Shown: positions 29,543 through 37,957 of the stretch, in pieces
Numbering within the stretch: the stretch's first letter is position 1
Layout of the letters: each line of letters opens with the position of its first letter
Assembly (NCBI RefSeq): GCF_029952525.1
Contig: NZ_JASAOF010000003.1
Location: forward strand, 248,001 to 312,000
Source: Saccharopolyspora ipomoeae
GTDB taxonomy: Bacteria; Actinomycetota; Actinomycetes; Mycobacteriales; Pseudonocardiaceae
DNA: 64,000 nucleotides
Reading direction: 5' to 3'
Notes under the pieces: model-generated
What the model saw: only the letters and a program-made list of their open reading frames with translations
Databases searched by the model: none
What the model was told of the DNA's origin: nothing
Made by a program: the position numbers and the translations under genes

Positions 29543-30022
29543 ATGGACCCGTTAGACGTGGAAGACCCGGACGCCCGGCCGAAGCGCCTGGTGATGCTCG
29601 CCGCGTCCGGCATCGCCGTCGCCACGATCTTCGCCACCACCGCCGTCGTCGTAGCCGGCTCCAGCCAGCAGCGGGAATCAGCCCAACCGGGCATCACGCT
29701 GCACCCCAGCACCTCTCGGACCACCACGTCGTGGACGACGGCGCCGCCGATGCCGCCGGGCCCGCCGATCACCGGCACCACCAGCTCGGAGACGACCAGC
29801 AGCGAGAGGACGTCGGCCACCCGCACGTCGACCTCCACCAGCCCGTCGTCGACGCTGCCGCCGCCTCCGCCGCCCACGACCACGACGCCGTCGTCGCCGC
29901 GCCCGACGCCGACCCGGCCGTCCCCGACGCGCCCGTCGCCGACGCCGACGTCCACGACCGAGCCCACGACGCCGGAGCCGACGCCCTCGCCCGGCCCGAG
30001 CGCGAGCACGACTTCCCACTGA
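29543..30022 (+). CDS. Thr/Pro/Ser-rich single-pass membrane protein
   Basis: A 159-residue protein with a short acidic-basic cytosolic N-terminus (DPLDVEDPDARPKR). One membrane segment follows (LVMLAASGIAVATIFATTAVVVAG, about 17-40), then a long Thr/Ser/Pro-only extracytoplasmic tail (SSTLPPPPPPTTTTPSS and PTPTRPSPTRPSPTP repeats). It resembles cell-wall-spanning stalks. Its TGA overlaps the ATG of the next gene by one base (TGATG). The function is unknown. The Thr/Pro-rich tail could be O-mannosylated, given the GT39 transferases in the window (inference). Confidence 0.7.
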   Translation: MDPLDVEDPDARPKRLVMLAASGIAVATIFATTAVVVAGSSQQRESAQPGITLHPSTSRTTTSWTTAPPMPPGPPITGTTSSETTSSERTSATRTSTSTSPSSTLPPPPPPTTTTPSSPRPTPTRPSPTRPSPTPTSTTEPTTPEPTPSPGPSASTTSH

Positions 30023-30210
30023 TGTCGCTGGCGGTGCACGCGTGCCGGTCGCTGTGCTCCTGGCACCGGACGCCCAAGGAGCTCAACGGTCTTCCGCTGC
30101 TGGCCTGCCGCGGCTGCGGTTCGCAGTGGATCCGCAGCGAGGCGTGGACGCCGATCGACCACACCGGCCGGATCCCCGACGACGTCCGCGCCGAGCTCCG
30201 CGAGCGCTGA
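30022..30210 (+). CDS. Small zinc-ribbon-like protein
   Basis: A 62-residue basic protein with two cysteine pairs: C8-x3-C12 (and H15) and C29-x2-C32 in LACRGCGSQWIRSE. The Cys spacing suggests a small treble-clef or zinc-ribbon. It begins with the ATG that overlaps the preceding gene's stop (TGATG), strongly suggesting coupled translation. Codon third positions are G/C-rich as in true genes. The frame has no stop back to 29146, so this ORF would be hidden inside a longer chance frame. The function is unknown. Confidence 0.6.
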   Translation: MSLAVHACRSLCSWHRTPKELNGLPLLACRGCGSQWIRSEAWTPIDHTGRIPDDVRAELRER

Positions 30211-30213
30211 GGT

Positions 30214-30828
<615 letters not shown>

Positions 30829-30872
30829 GCCCCCACCCTAGTTCGCGTCCCGTCCCCACCCGGGTCACCACA

Positions 30873-30942
30873 GGACAGTTTTAGCCACAACTGTCCAGAC
30901 AAAACGGACATTGATCATGGGTGATTATGGCTAAAACCGTCC
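30873..30942. repeat. 70-bp structured repeat element, copy A
   Basis: Inverted repeat arms GGACAGTTTTAGCCA (30873-30887) and TGGCTAAAACCGTCC (30928-30942) enclose two smaller hairpins: TGTCC/GGACA around AGACAAAAC, and ATCA/TGAT around TGGG. Same length and 55 of 70 bases identical to copy B at 46859-46928 (ungapped comparison by eye). It lies 45 bp upstream of the YggC-like kinase start. Confidence 0.85.
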
Positions 30943-30991
30943 CCTGCCCACCACCACTCCCACCGCCACCACGACCCCACTCCCCACCCCG

Positions 30992-31082
30992 CGCGCGAAA
31001 ACCCCGGTTTTCATCGCGCGAAAACCCCGGTTTTCGCGCGACGAATGTTGCGGTTTTCGCGCGACGAATGTTGCGGTTTTTG
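30992..31082. repeat. 23-bp tandem array with GAAAACC/GGTTTTC palindromes
   Basis: Four consecutive units of 22-23 bp occupy 30992-31014, 31015-31036, 31037-31059 and 31060-31082. Units 1 and 2 contain GAAAACCCCGGTTTTC (near-perfect palindrome). Units 3 and 4 share CGCGACGAATGTTGCGGTTTT and differ only at the second-last base. It follows the EspG stop (31106, minus strand) by 24 bp. Its meaning is unknown. Confidence 0.8.
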
Positions 31083-31105
31083 ACAGGGGGATGGGTGATC
31101 GGGTG

Positions 31106-31960
31106 TCAGGAGAAGGTGGGGGTGGTGAAGTCGTGGGGTGTTGTTGAGCCGTGGGTGGTGGGGTCGTCCCAGACTTCGGTGAGGAGTTCTCGGGTGTAGG
31201 TGGCCAGGCGGGCGTTGTCGGCCGGGGCGATGGTGCTCCAGGCGCGGCCGTCGCCGCTGGGGCGGACGACGTGCAGGTAGCGGCCTCGGTCGGTGTCGTG
31301 GAAGGCGACGACCCGACCGGCGCGGTCCGGTTTGCCGCGACCGGGGTTGCCCTCGGCGCCGAACTGGCCGCGAATCCCCATGTTGTCGGCCATGTTCGCG
31401 ACGTCCGCGGCGTCGTCGTGGCCGATACCCAGGATCCGCAGCTCGTCGGTGAGCACCAGGGGCCCGCTGGCACCCGCGACTTCGGATGCCTTGCGCAGCA
31501 CGTCGTGGGGCAGGCTCACCGCCCGTCCCGGCCCGGGCGGCACGTCGCCGGCCACCGACACGGCTGCCTCCGCCAGCGAGCCGCCGCGGATCGGGGTCAT
31601 CTCGACCACGTCGCCGTCGACGACCGTCAGCAGCCCCTCACCACCGTTGGCGCAGGCCAGCGCGCGGATCGAGCGGTCCGCCCAGATCCGGACGTCGACG
31701 CTGCGCTGCGGCCGGTCCAGCAGGCCGAGCAGGTCGGCGAACTCGACCTCCACCCGATCCCGCTTCGCCTCGGCAAGGCGCTTGTGCCGCAACGACTCCC
31801 ACGCCTGCGCGACCAGTTCAGCGCGCTCGGTGAAGGTCCTGCCGGGGCTGGGCACGTCGAGGACGATGTGCCGCCGCGCGTCGAGTCCCGCCGCCTCGCA
31901 GACGACGTCGAACTCCAGGACCGACAGGGTGATCGACTCGGATTCGGCTCCAGGGCGCAC
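31106..31960 (-). CDS. ESX secretion-associated protein EspG
   Basis: A 284-residue EspG-family chaperone. EspG proteins bind PPE tips in the cytosol and deliver PE-PPE pairs to type VII (ESX) secretion. The sequence shows LSVLEFDVVCEAAGLDARRHIVLDVPSPGRTFTER at the start and YLHVVRPSGDGRAWSTIAPADNARL near the C-terminus, both typical of the family in Pseudonocardiaceae. It lies two bases after the PPE gene stop, so it is the last gene of a PE-like/DUF3558/PPE/EspG operon. No ESX core genes (EccC, EccD) occur in this window. Confidence 0.85.
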   Translation of the reverse strand: MRPGAESESITLSVLEFDVVCEAAGLDARRHIVLDVPSPGRTFTERAELVAQAWESLRHKRLAEAKRDRVEVEFADLLGLLDRPQRSVDVRIWADRSIRALACANGGEGLLTVVDGDVVEMTPIRGGSLAEAAVSVAGDVPPGPGRAVSLPHDVLRKASEVAGASGPLVLTDELRILGIGHDDAADVANMADNMGIRGQFGAEGNPGRGKPDRAGRVVAFHDTDRGRYLHVVRPSGDGRAWSTIAPADNARLATYTRELLTEVWDDPTTHGSTTPHDFTTPTFS

Positions 31961-31962
31961 CG

Positions 31963-33273
31963 TCAGTCCCGCTTCTCCGGTTCGTCGTCCCCGTCCTCAG
32001 CCCCGTCGTCGGCGGCGTCCTCGGCCTTCGGCTCGACGTGCCCGAGCACGGCGGGAGCGACCAACCGGTCGTCGTCGAACGGGGTTTCCTCGGCGGTGTA
32101 CTTGTTCTCGTGCTCGGCGTCCTCACCGGGCTTCTCGCCGCGCGTGGCCGCCGGCGACATCATCGACCCCGGCGCGGGCCTGCTGCCCGGAGTCCCGCCC
32201 GCGGCCTTGCCCGCCACGGTGTCACCCGGACCGCCGCCGATCGTCCCGCCGCGCGTCGCGGGAGCCTTCGGCTCGGCCCCCGGGACGACCTTGGGCCCGG
32301 CGGTCGCGGGGGCGCGGCCGCCGAGGGCCCGGCTGGCGGCGTACGCGCCGATCCCGGCCACGGCCGCGCCACCGGCGGCGACGCCGAGTACGGTGCCGGT
32401 GCTGATCCCGCCACCGGTGTCCGCGCCCGCCTGCGGGTCCGGCTCGGTGTCGAACTCGGCGGCGTGCTCGTCCTCGCCGTGATCCGGACGCTCTTCACCC
32501 GGACGCCGCTCACCGGGTCGCTGACCGGAAGGTGGTTGTGCCACAGGGGTTTTCGGATCTACCGGACGTTCCCCGCTGACCCGGCCACCGCCGACGCTGC
32601 CACCGCCGACCCGGCCGCCGACCACGGACCCGGAGACGTCCCCGGACCCGCCCGGAGCGGATCCGAACGATCCGATCCCTGCCGAGGGGACCGATCCGGC
32701 CGACGCCGCGGGCGCGACCACGGCCGCGGGCATCGTCGGCAGCGGCTGGTAGGCCTGCGCCTGCTCGACCGAGGTGTCGCGGTAGTTCGACAGCGCCGCC
32801 TGCGCGGCCTGCTTCTGCGCCTCGATCTGCTTGGCCTCCTGGTCGTAGTCGCTCTCGTACCCGAAAGCGCCTCCGGCCCACTCGAAGACGTTCTCCGACC
32901 GGCTGTGCCGCAGCTCCTCGGCGTTGGGCAGCGTGTGCCGCGCCGACTCGTACCCACCGGCCTGCGCGTCGACGCTGCTCGCCGACACCGCGAGCGGGTC
33001 GGGCGCGTCGCCGAGGGCCACGCTCTGCTGCCGGGTCGCCTCAGTCGCGAGACTTCCCGCGCTGCCCTCCCACTCGACCTGCAGCTTCGCGAGTTCGCGG
33101 CGCAGCGTGTCGTCGAGGTCGACGACGACCTGCACGCACTTGTCGAGCGCGCGCACGGCCCCCTGCATCGCCTGGGTGCCCTGACCCTGCTTGATCTGGG
33201 CGATCCACTGCTGCAGCTCGGGGATGTCCATCCCCTTGAAGCGGATGTCGCGGATCGGATCGATGTAGGTCAC
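31963..33273 (-). CDS. PPE-like type VII secretion substrate
   Basis: A 436-residue protein with a helical WXG100/PPE-like N-terminal domain (about 1-180; DIPELQQWIAQIKQG, a WEG turn at about residues 68-70 in VEWEGSAGSLA, and long helices up to ALSNYRDTSVEQAQAYQPLP). A disordered Gly/Ser/Pro/Ala-rich middle and C-terminal region follows with an acidic end (EPKAEDAADDGAEDGDDEPEKRD). The N-terminus reads MTYIDPIRDIRFKGMD rather than PPE. It is flanked by DUF3558 and EspG genes, the usual partners. It is expected to be exported as a heterodimer by an ESX machine encoded elsewhere. Low-complexity DNA is present at 32560-32700. Confidence 0.8.
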   Translation of the reverse strand: MTYIDPIRDIRFKGMDIPELQQWIAQIKQGQGTQAMQGAVRALDKCVQVVVDLDDTLRRELAKLQVEWEGSAGSLATEATRQQSVALGDAPDPLAVSASSVDAQAGGYESARHTLPNAEELRHSRSENVFEWAGGAFGYESDYDQEAKQIEAQKQAAQAALSNYRDTSVEQAQAYQPLPTMPAAVVAPAASAGSVPSAGIGSFGSAPGGSGDVSGSVVGGRVGGGSVGGGRVSGERPVDPKTPVAQPPSGQRPGERRPGEERPDHGEDEHAAEFDTEPDPQAGADTGGGISTGTVLGVAAGGAAVAGIGAYAASRALGGRAPATAGPKVVPGAEPKAPATRGGTIGGGPGDTVAGKAAGGTPGSRPAPGSMMSPAATRGEKPGEDAEHENKYTAEETPFDDDRLVAPAVLGHVEPKAEDAADDGAEDGDDEPEKRD

Positions 33274-33282
33274 GCCAGCCCC

Positions 33283-33897
33283 CTAGCTCTGAGCCTGCAC
33301 CGTGCTGACGACGGAATGCGCCGCCGTCTGGGCCTTCTCGCACATCTGGTCGTTGTTCATGGCGTTCGGCGTCTGCAGCTGCATGTTGATCCACACCGTC
33401 TGGCCCTGCGCCGCGTCGACGAACGCATCGCACCCGAGGCTCTCGCCGCCGTTGATCTGGGACTGCACGGCGCTGAAACCGTTGAGCGCGTAGACCTGCC
33501 GGGAACCCGGACTGGAGTTGATCTTGTCGAGGAACAGATCGATCGGCTCCGGCACGATGCGCACGCCGATCGCGAACCGCGCCGGACCGGTATCACCGAG
33601 GAAACCGCACCCGTTGTAGTTGTCGCCGTCCTTGATGACCGGCTGACCGCCCGCGACCTGCAGCGATCGCTGCTGCTCAGCGCTCAGCCAAGTGCACACG
33701 TCGTCGTCCTGCTTGCCCGCGACCGCCAGGTCCTTCGGTCGCGGCGGCAGCTTCACGTCCTCGTCGGCGGCGGGAGCGCTGCTGGGTGCCGGAGCCGGAT
33801 CGGGACCGTTCACGGTGCAACCGGTCAGGATCAGCAGAGCCGCGGCGACCGTCGTCGCAGCGGACCAGGTACGCACTAGCACCGGGGTCGTCCTCAC
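33283..33897 (-). CDS. DUF3558 lipoprotein
   Basis: A 204-residue DUF3558 protein, a lipoprotein family common in ESX-linked loci of actinomycetes. The signal peptide RTWSAATTVAAALLILTGC ends in the lipobox LTGC (Cys at about residue 27), then a Pro/Ala-rich linker. The mature domain starts near PPRPKDLAVAGKQDDDVCTWL. Two cysteine pairs (VCTWL, NGCGFL, GCDAFV, MCEKA) probably form disulfides outside the membrane. GTG start overlaps the stop of the PE-like gene by four bases. It ends ten bp before the PPE gene. The function is unknown. Confidence 0.85.
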   Translation of the reverse strand: MRTTPVLVRTWSAATTVAAALLILTGCTVNGPDPAPAPSSAPAADEDVKLPPRPKDLAVAGKQDDDVCTWLSAEQQRSLQVAGGQPVIKDGDNYNGCGFLGDTGPARFAIGVRIVPEPIDLFLDKINSSPGSRQVYALNGFSAVQSQINGGESLGCDAFVDAAQGQTVWINMQLQTPNAMNNDQMCEKAQTAAHSVVSTVQAQS

Positions 33898-34268
33898 TTC
33901 GCTCCTCGCGTCAGCTGGAAGGAGGCGCTGATCTCCTCGTCGGTGTAGCCGTACTGCTTGGCGGCCTCACCGAGCTGCTCCCCGAGCTTCTCGACGTTGT
34001 CGACGTACTGCATGAGCCTGTTGAAGTGCGAATCCTGGTTGCCCAGCAGGTAAGCCGTCCAGGTCGTCGCGGCGTGCTTGCTGACCTCGTCATCCCCGGG
34101 CGGGGTGACCTGCAGGCTGGCGGCGAGGCCGTACAGCCGCTCGCGCGCGTCCTCGGCCGCGGACAGGATGGTCTTGCGGACCTCGAGGACGTTGTCCTCG
34201 TTGACCGTGATGGTCTGCGCGGCCGCTCCCGAATCCGGCGCGGGAGGCGGCGGCACTGGCGTCGTCAT
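33894..34268 (-). CDS. PE-like/WXG100-type small helical protein
   Basis: A 124-residue protein, first gene of the PE-like/DUF3558/PPE/EspG operon. It has an N-terminal Pro-rich segment (TTPVPPPPAPDSGAAAQ), a long helical region and a conserved NQDSHFNRLMQYVDNVEKLGEQL. Near the C-terminus KQYGYTDEEI contains two overlapping YxxxD/E motifs, the export signal of type VII substrates. The frame opens at 34304, but ATG 34268 fits better. It is likely the PE-like partner of the PPE gene downstream (inference). No WXG motif is visible in this protein. Confidence 0.7.
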   Translation of the reverse strand: MTTPVPPPPAPDSGAAAQTITVNEDNVLEVRKTILSAAEDARERLYGLAASLQVTPPGDDEVSKHAATTWTAYLLGNQDSHFNRLMQYVDNVEKLGEQLGEAAKQYGYTDEEISASFQLTRGAK

Positions 34269-34397
34269 CGCGGAAACCCCCAGGTCGCGGCGGCATCTGA
34301 TCACCGGGTCGGGACCGACAGTAGCAGCGCCCGAAGACGCCGAGCACCGGGTTCGGCGAACTTCCCACCCCTATTCGCAACCGCGCATGCGACGTCC

Positions 34398-35078
34398 TCA
34401 GGGCTCCAGCCGATACCCCATCCCGGGCTCGGTCAGCAGGTGGCGCGGGCGGCTCGGGTCGGGTTCCAGCTTCCGGCGGAGCTGGGCGAGGTAGACGCGC
34501 AGGTAGTGCGTCTCGTTGGCGTACTGCGGCCCCCAGACCTCGTGGAGCAGCTGCTTCTGCGCCACGAGACGACCCCGGTTGCGGGCCAGCAGTTCCAGCA
34601 TTCCCCACTCGGTCGGCGTGAGGTGGATCTCGATGCCGTCGCGGAGGACCTTCTTCGCCGACAGGTCGACGGTGAAGGTCGCCGTCTCGACCACCGGCTG
34701 ATCGGCGTCGCCGGTGGTGCTGGCCCGGCGGACCGCGGCGCGCAGCCGCGCCAGCAGCTCGTCCATCCCGAAGGGCTTGGTGACGTAGTCGTCGGCCCCG
34801 GCGTCGAGCGCGTGCACCTTGTCGGTCGAGTCGGTGCGCGCGGACAGCACGATGATGGGAACCGTCGTCCAACCGCGCAGCCCGGCGATCACCTCGCTGC
34901 CGTCGATGTCGGGGAGCCCCAGGTCGAGCACGACCACGTCGGGTTTGCCGTCCCCGGCGGCGCGCAGCGCCGAGGCGCCGTCGACGGCGGTGAGCACCTC
35001 GTACCCGCGTGCGGAGAGGTTGATGCGCAGGGCGCGCAGCAGCTGCGGTTCGTCGTCGACGACCAGCACCTTCGTCAT
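34398..35078 (-). CDS. kdpE: KDP operon response regulator KdpE
   Basis: OmpR-family response regulator of 226 residues, receiver domain with DD at 8-9, phospho-acceptor D52 (VLDLGLPDIDG) and K of TKPFG, followed by a winged-helix DNA-binding domain (VDLSAKKVLRDG, LTPTEWGMLELLARN, YLRVYLAQLRRKLEPDPSRP). Pairs with KdpD. Immediately follows kdpD: the ATG abuts the kdpD TAG. Downstream the PE-like gene lies 129 bp away. Confidence 0.95.
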   Translation of the reverse strand: MTKVLVVDDEPQLLRALRINLSARGYEVLTAVDGASALRAAGDGKPDVVVLDLGLPDIDGSEVIAGLRGWTTVPIIVLSARTDSTDKVHALDAGADDYVTKPFGMDELLARLRAAVRRASTTGDADQPVVETATFTVDLSAKKVLRDGIEIHLTPTEWGMLELLARNRGRLVAQKQLLHEVWGPQYANETHYLRVYLAQLRRKLEPDPSRPRHLLTEPGMGYRLEP

Positions 35079-37613
35079 CTATTCCCCCTGTTCCGCCGCG
35101 GGCAGCGCGACCACGATCGTCAATCCGCCGCCCGGGGTGTCCTCCGCGCGGATGGTTCCCCGCATCGCGTCCACGAAACCCTGCGCCACGTTCAACCCGA
35201 GCCCGACACCGGCCGGTCCGGAGTCGCCGCGCTCGCCGTGCTCGCCGAGCCGCTCGAAGGGAGCGAACGCGGTGTCGGCGGCCCCGGCGGGAAGTCCCGG
35301 ACCGTGGTCGACGACCCGCAGTTCCACTCGCGCGGCGTGCTCGCTGGCGCTGACCCGGATGCGCCCTTCTTCCGGCCGCCCGTACTTGAGCGCGTTCTGC
35401 ACGACGTTGGCCACCACCCGCTCCAGCAGCCCGGTGTCGGCCCGGACGCGCGGCAGGCGTTCGGAGATGTCGACGTCGACGAGGTGCCGTCCGTCGAGCC
35501 CGGCCAACGCGCGGGCCACGACCTCGTCGTAGCCGACGGGGTGCAGCTGCGGGGTGACGGCTCCGGTGGCCAGGCGCGAGGAATCCAGCAGGTTGTCGAC
35601 GAGCTCGGTGAGCCGGTCGGCGGATTCCTCCACTCCCGCCAGCAGTTCGGCGGTGTCGTCGGGCGAGAGCCGCAGGTCGGGGGCGCGCAGGCTGCTCACC
35701 GAGGCCTTGATCGAGGCCAGCGGGGTGCGCAGGTCGTGGCCGACGGCCGACAGCAGGGCGGTGCGCAGCTCGTTGGCGTCGGCGCGGCGCTGGGCTTCGC
35801 GCGCGTCGTCGGCCATCCGCTGCTGCCGCAGGGCCAGCAGAGCCTGCCCCGCCGCGCCTTCCAGGACCACGCGGTCGGCGGCGGGAAGCGGCCGCTCACC
35901 GGCGCGGCGCAACGACAGGTGGGCGTCCTCGGTCACCTCGATGTCCACATCGGACTCATCGGGTCGCAGGCACGGGTCGACGCCGGTGCTGGCCGCGACC
36001 ATCCAGCCGCCCTCGGTGCGCTCCAGCAGCGCGACCGAGGTGAGGTTGAAGTTCTCCGCGACCTTCTCCAGCAACCGCGCCAAGGGGTCGGGATGGGTCA
36101 GCACTGTGCGCGCGTAGGAGGCGAGCAAGGCCGCTTCCGTGCCGGCGCGCGCCGCCTGCTCGGCCAGCCGCGCGGCGCGGTCGACGGTGAAGGCCACCAG
36201 CACCCCGACCACCATCATCGCCACCAGCATGATCACGTTCTCCGGATCGGCCACCAGCAGCGTGTAACGGGGCTCGGTGAGGAAGAAGTTCAGCAGCCCG
36301 CCCGCCAGCAGCGCGGCCGCGATGGAGGGCGCCATCCCGCCCACCATCGCCACCACGATCGTGGCCAGGAAGTAGCCGACGACGTCGGTGGACAACGACA
36401 CGCTGCTCGACGCGGTGCCGAGAACGGTGACCAGCGAAGGCAGCAGCGCGGCCAGCGCCCACCCCCACAGCCGGCGGCCCGGCGACAGCGGGCTGCGGGC
36501 CGGGCTCTTGGCCAGCCGCCGGGTTCCCGCCTCGTCGTGGGTGACCATGTGCACGTCGATCGGCCCCGACTTCTGCACAGTGGTGGCCCCGATGCCCTCG
36601 TCGAGCACCCGCGCCCAGCGCGATCGGCGGGAGGTTCCCACCACCAGCTGGGTGGCGTCGGCGGCGCGGGCGAACTCCAGCAGCGCCTCCGGCACGTCGT
36701 CGCCCACGACGGTGTGGAAGCTGGCGCCGAGCGCGTCGGCGACCTCGCGGGCCTTGGCCAGCGCGCGCGGTGACGCCCCGGCCAGGCCGTCACCGCGCAG
36801 CACGTGCACGCACTGCAGCTCCGCCCCGGCGCGGGAGGCGATCCGGCGGGCCCGGCGGATCAGGGTCTCGCTCTCCGGTCCGCCGGTCACCGCGACGACC
36901 ACGCGCTCGCGGGCCTCCCAGGTGGCGGTGATCTGCTCCTCGGCCCGGTAGCGGCGCAGCGCCACGTCGACCTGGTCGGCCAGCCACAGCAGTGCCAGCT
37001 CGCGCAGCGCGGTGAGGTTGCCGGTGCGGAAGTAGTTGCCCAGCGCGGCGTCGACCCGCTCGGCCGGGTAGACGTTGCCGTGGGCCATGCGGCGGCGCAG
37101 CGCCTGCGGGGTGATGTCGACCAGCTCGATCTGCCCGGCGCGGCGGACGACCTCGTCGGGGACGGTTTCCCGCTGCCGCACGCCGGTGATGGTCTCCACG
37201 ACGTCGTTGAGACCTTCGAGGTGCTGGACGTTGACCGTGGAGAGCACGGTGATGCCGGCGTCGAGGAGCTCGTCGACGTCCTTCCAGCGCTTGTCGTTGC
37301 GGCTGCCGGGCGCGTTGGTGTGGGCGAGTTCGTCGACCACGGCGACCTCGGGGGCGCGCGCGAGCATCCCGTCCACGTCGAACTCGGTCAGCGCGACTCC
37401 GCGATGCGTCACGGTCGCCCTCGGCAGCTCGTCGAGGCCGTCGAGCAGTGCCGCGGTCTTGGGCCGCCCGTGGTCCTCGACGAACCCGACGACCACGTCG
37501 GTCCCGCGCGCGACCCTGCGGTGCGCCTCGTTGAGCATCGCGTAGGTCTTGCCGACCCCTGGCGCCGCCCCGAGGTAGATCCGCAGCTCACCGCGCTTGC
37601 GCCCCTGCTCCAC
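35079..37613 (-). CDS. kdpD: Sensor histidine kinase KdpD
   Basis: Membrane sensor kinase (844 residues) for potassium limitation and osmotic or ionic stress. Layout: N-terminal KdpD domain with Walker-like GAAPGVGKTYAML (15-27) and a USP-like domain, GTSRRSRWARVLDEGIGATT, four membrane helices in the middle, a GAF-like part, then DHp with HDLRTPLASIKAS (phospho-acceptor His) and the HATPase domain (NVVQNALKYGRPEEG, DHGPGLPAG, GVGLGLNVAQGF). Starts with GTG preceded by AGGAG. It is separated from kdpC by a 344-bp region full of palindromes, so it may form its own transcript with kdpE. Confidence 0.95.
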   Translation of the reverse strand: MEQGRKRGELRIYLGAAPGVGKTYAMLNEAHRRVARGTDVVVGFVEDHGRPKTAALLDGLDELPRATVTHRGVALTEFDVDGMLARAPEVAVVDELAHTNAPGSRNDKRWKDVDELLDAGITVLSTVNVQHLEGLNDVVETITGVRQRETVPDEVVRRAGQIELVDITPQALRRRMAHGNVYPAERVDAALGNYFRTGNLTALRELALLWLADQVDVALRRYRAEEQITATWEARERVVVAVTGGPESETLIRRARRIASRAGAELQCVHVLRGDGLAGASPRALAKAREVADALGASFHTVVGDDVPEALLEFARAADATQLVVGTSRRSRWARVLDEGIGATTVQKSGPIDVHMVTHDEAGTRRLAKSPARSPLSPGRRLWGWALAALLPSLVTVLGTASSSVSLSTDVVGYFLATIVVAMVGGMAPSIAAALLAGGLLNFFLTEPRYTLLVADPENVIMLVAMMVVGVLVAFTVDRAARLAEQAARAGTEAALLASYARTVLTHPDPLARLLEKVAENFNLTSVALLERTEGGWMVAASTGVDPCLRPDESDVDIEVTEDAHLSLRRAGERPLPAADRVVLEGAAGQALLALRQQRMADDAREAQRRADANELRTALLSAVGHDLRTPLASIKASVSSLRAPDLRLSPDDTAELLAGVEESADRLTELVDNLLDSSRLATGAVTPQLHPVGYDEVVARALAGLDGRHLVDVDISERLPRVRADTGLLERVVANVVQNALKYGRPEEGRIRVSASEHAARVELRVVDHGPGLPAGAADTAFAPFERLGEHGERGDSGPAGVGLGLNVAQGFVDAMRGTIRAEDTPGGGLTIVVALPAAEQGE

Positions 37614-37760
37614 GACTCCAGTCTCCTACTGCCCGCTGCTATTAACGACGATCATCACCCACTACCAACGCCCACGCCGCACCGGCACCGGCACCGGTAC
37701 CGGCACCGGGGAGGGATCCTCCCGACCTGGTGGGAGGAATCCTGTCACGACATGAGGAGC

Positions 37761-37780
37761 GAAGTTTTCATGAAAACTTC
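37761..37780. repeat. Palindrome GTTTTCATGAAAAC, copy 1
   Basis: Perfect 20-bp palindrome GAAGTTTTCATGAAAACTTC, centre between 37770 and 37771. It shares its core with two further copies at 37873-37886 and 37921-37952. Confidence 0.85.
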
Positions 37781-37872
37781 CCCACCCCGAAGGGGGAATC
37801 CCGTCCCGGGTCGAGGCGGAAGTTCCCACGACACCCCGATTCCGGAGGAACTCCTGTCCGGAGGTGGGGAAC

Positions 37873-37886
37873 GTTTTCATGAAAAC
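37873..37886. repeat. Palindrome GTTTTCATGAAAAC, copy 2
   Basis: 14-bp perfect palindrome. It is flanked by GGAAC on the left and, after a 5-base interruption (CTCCC), GTTCC on the right, so the arms are partly degenerate. Confidence 0.8.
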
Positions 37887-37920
37887 CTCCCGTTCCGGAG
37901 GGACCTCACGTCTGATAATG

Positions 37921-37952
37921 GGTGGGGAAGTTTTCATGAAAACTTCCCCACC
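37921..37952. repeat. 32-bp perfect palindrome abutting kdpC
   Basis: Left half GGTGGGGAAGTTTTCA (37921-37936) is followed directly by its reverse complement (37937-37952), no loop. It ends 5 bp before the kdpC stop at 37958, so it could act as the kdpFABC terminator or as a protein site. Copies 1 and 2 share its core. Confidence 0.85.
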
Positions 37953-37957
37953 TCAGG

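Larger units (their letters stand above)
37614..37957. other. Repeat-rich spacer between kdpC and kdpD
   Basis: This 344-bp gap holds a run of CCGGCA/CCGGTA hexamers (about 37676-37710) and three palindromes with core GTTTTCATGAAAAC (centres 37770/71, 37879/80, 37936/37). Between them are GGAGGAA/TCCTG-type inverted repeats. A 91-codon minus-strand frame from 37937 is low-complexity and not called. Promoter elements for kdpDE are likely here. Confidence 0.5.

Noticed and set aside
30992-31082. Possible CRISPR array
   Set aside because: The units are 22-23 bp with no spacers between them, and no cas gene is present. It is a simple tandem array.
30931-31473. A 180-codon minus-strand frame over the tandem array and part of EspG
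   Set aside because: It is out of frame with EspG and its C-terminal part only translates the 23-bp array (repeats like ENRGFRA).
33786-36773. A 995-codon plus-strand frame
   Set aside because: It is antisense to kdpE and kdpD and the ESX genes and has no motif.
37662-37937. A 91-codon minus-strand frame in the kdpC-kdpD gap, with an RBS-like GGGGAAG
   Set aside because: The sequence is repetitive (PVPVPVPV, repeated MKT); it reads the palindromes and the hexamer run. More likely repeat DNA than a gene, though a small peptide cannot be excluded.
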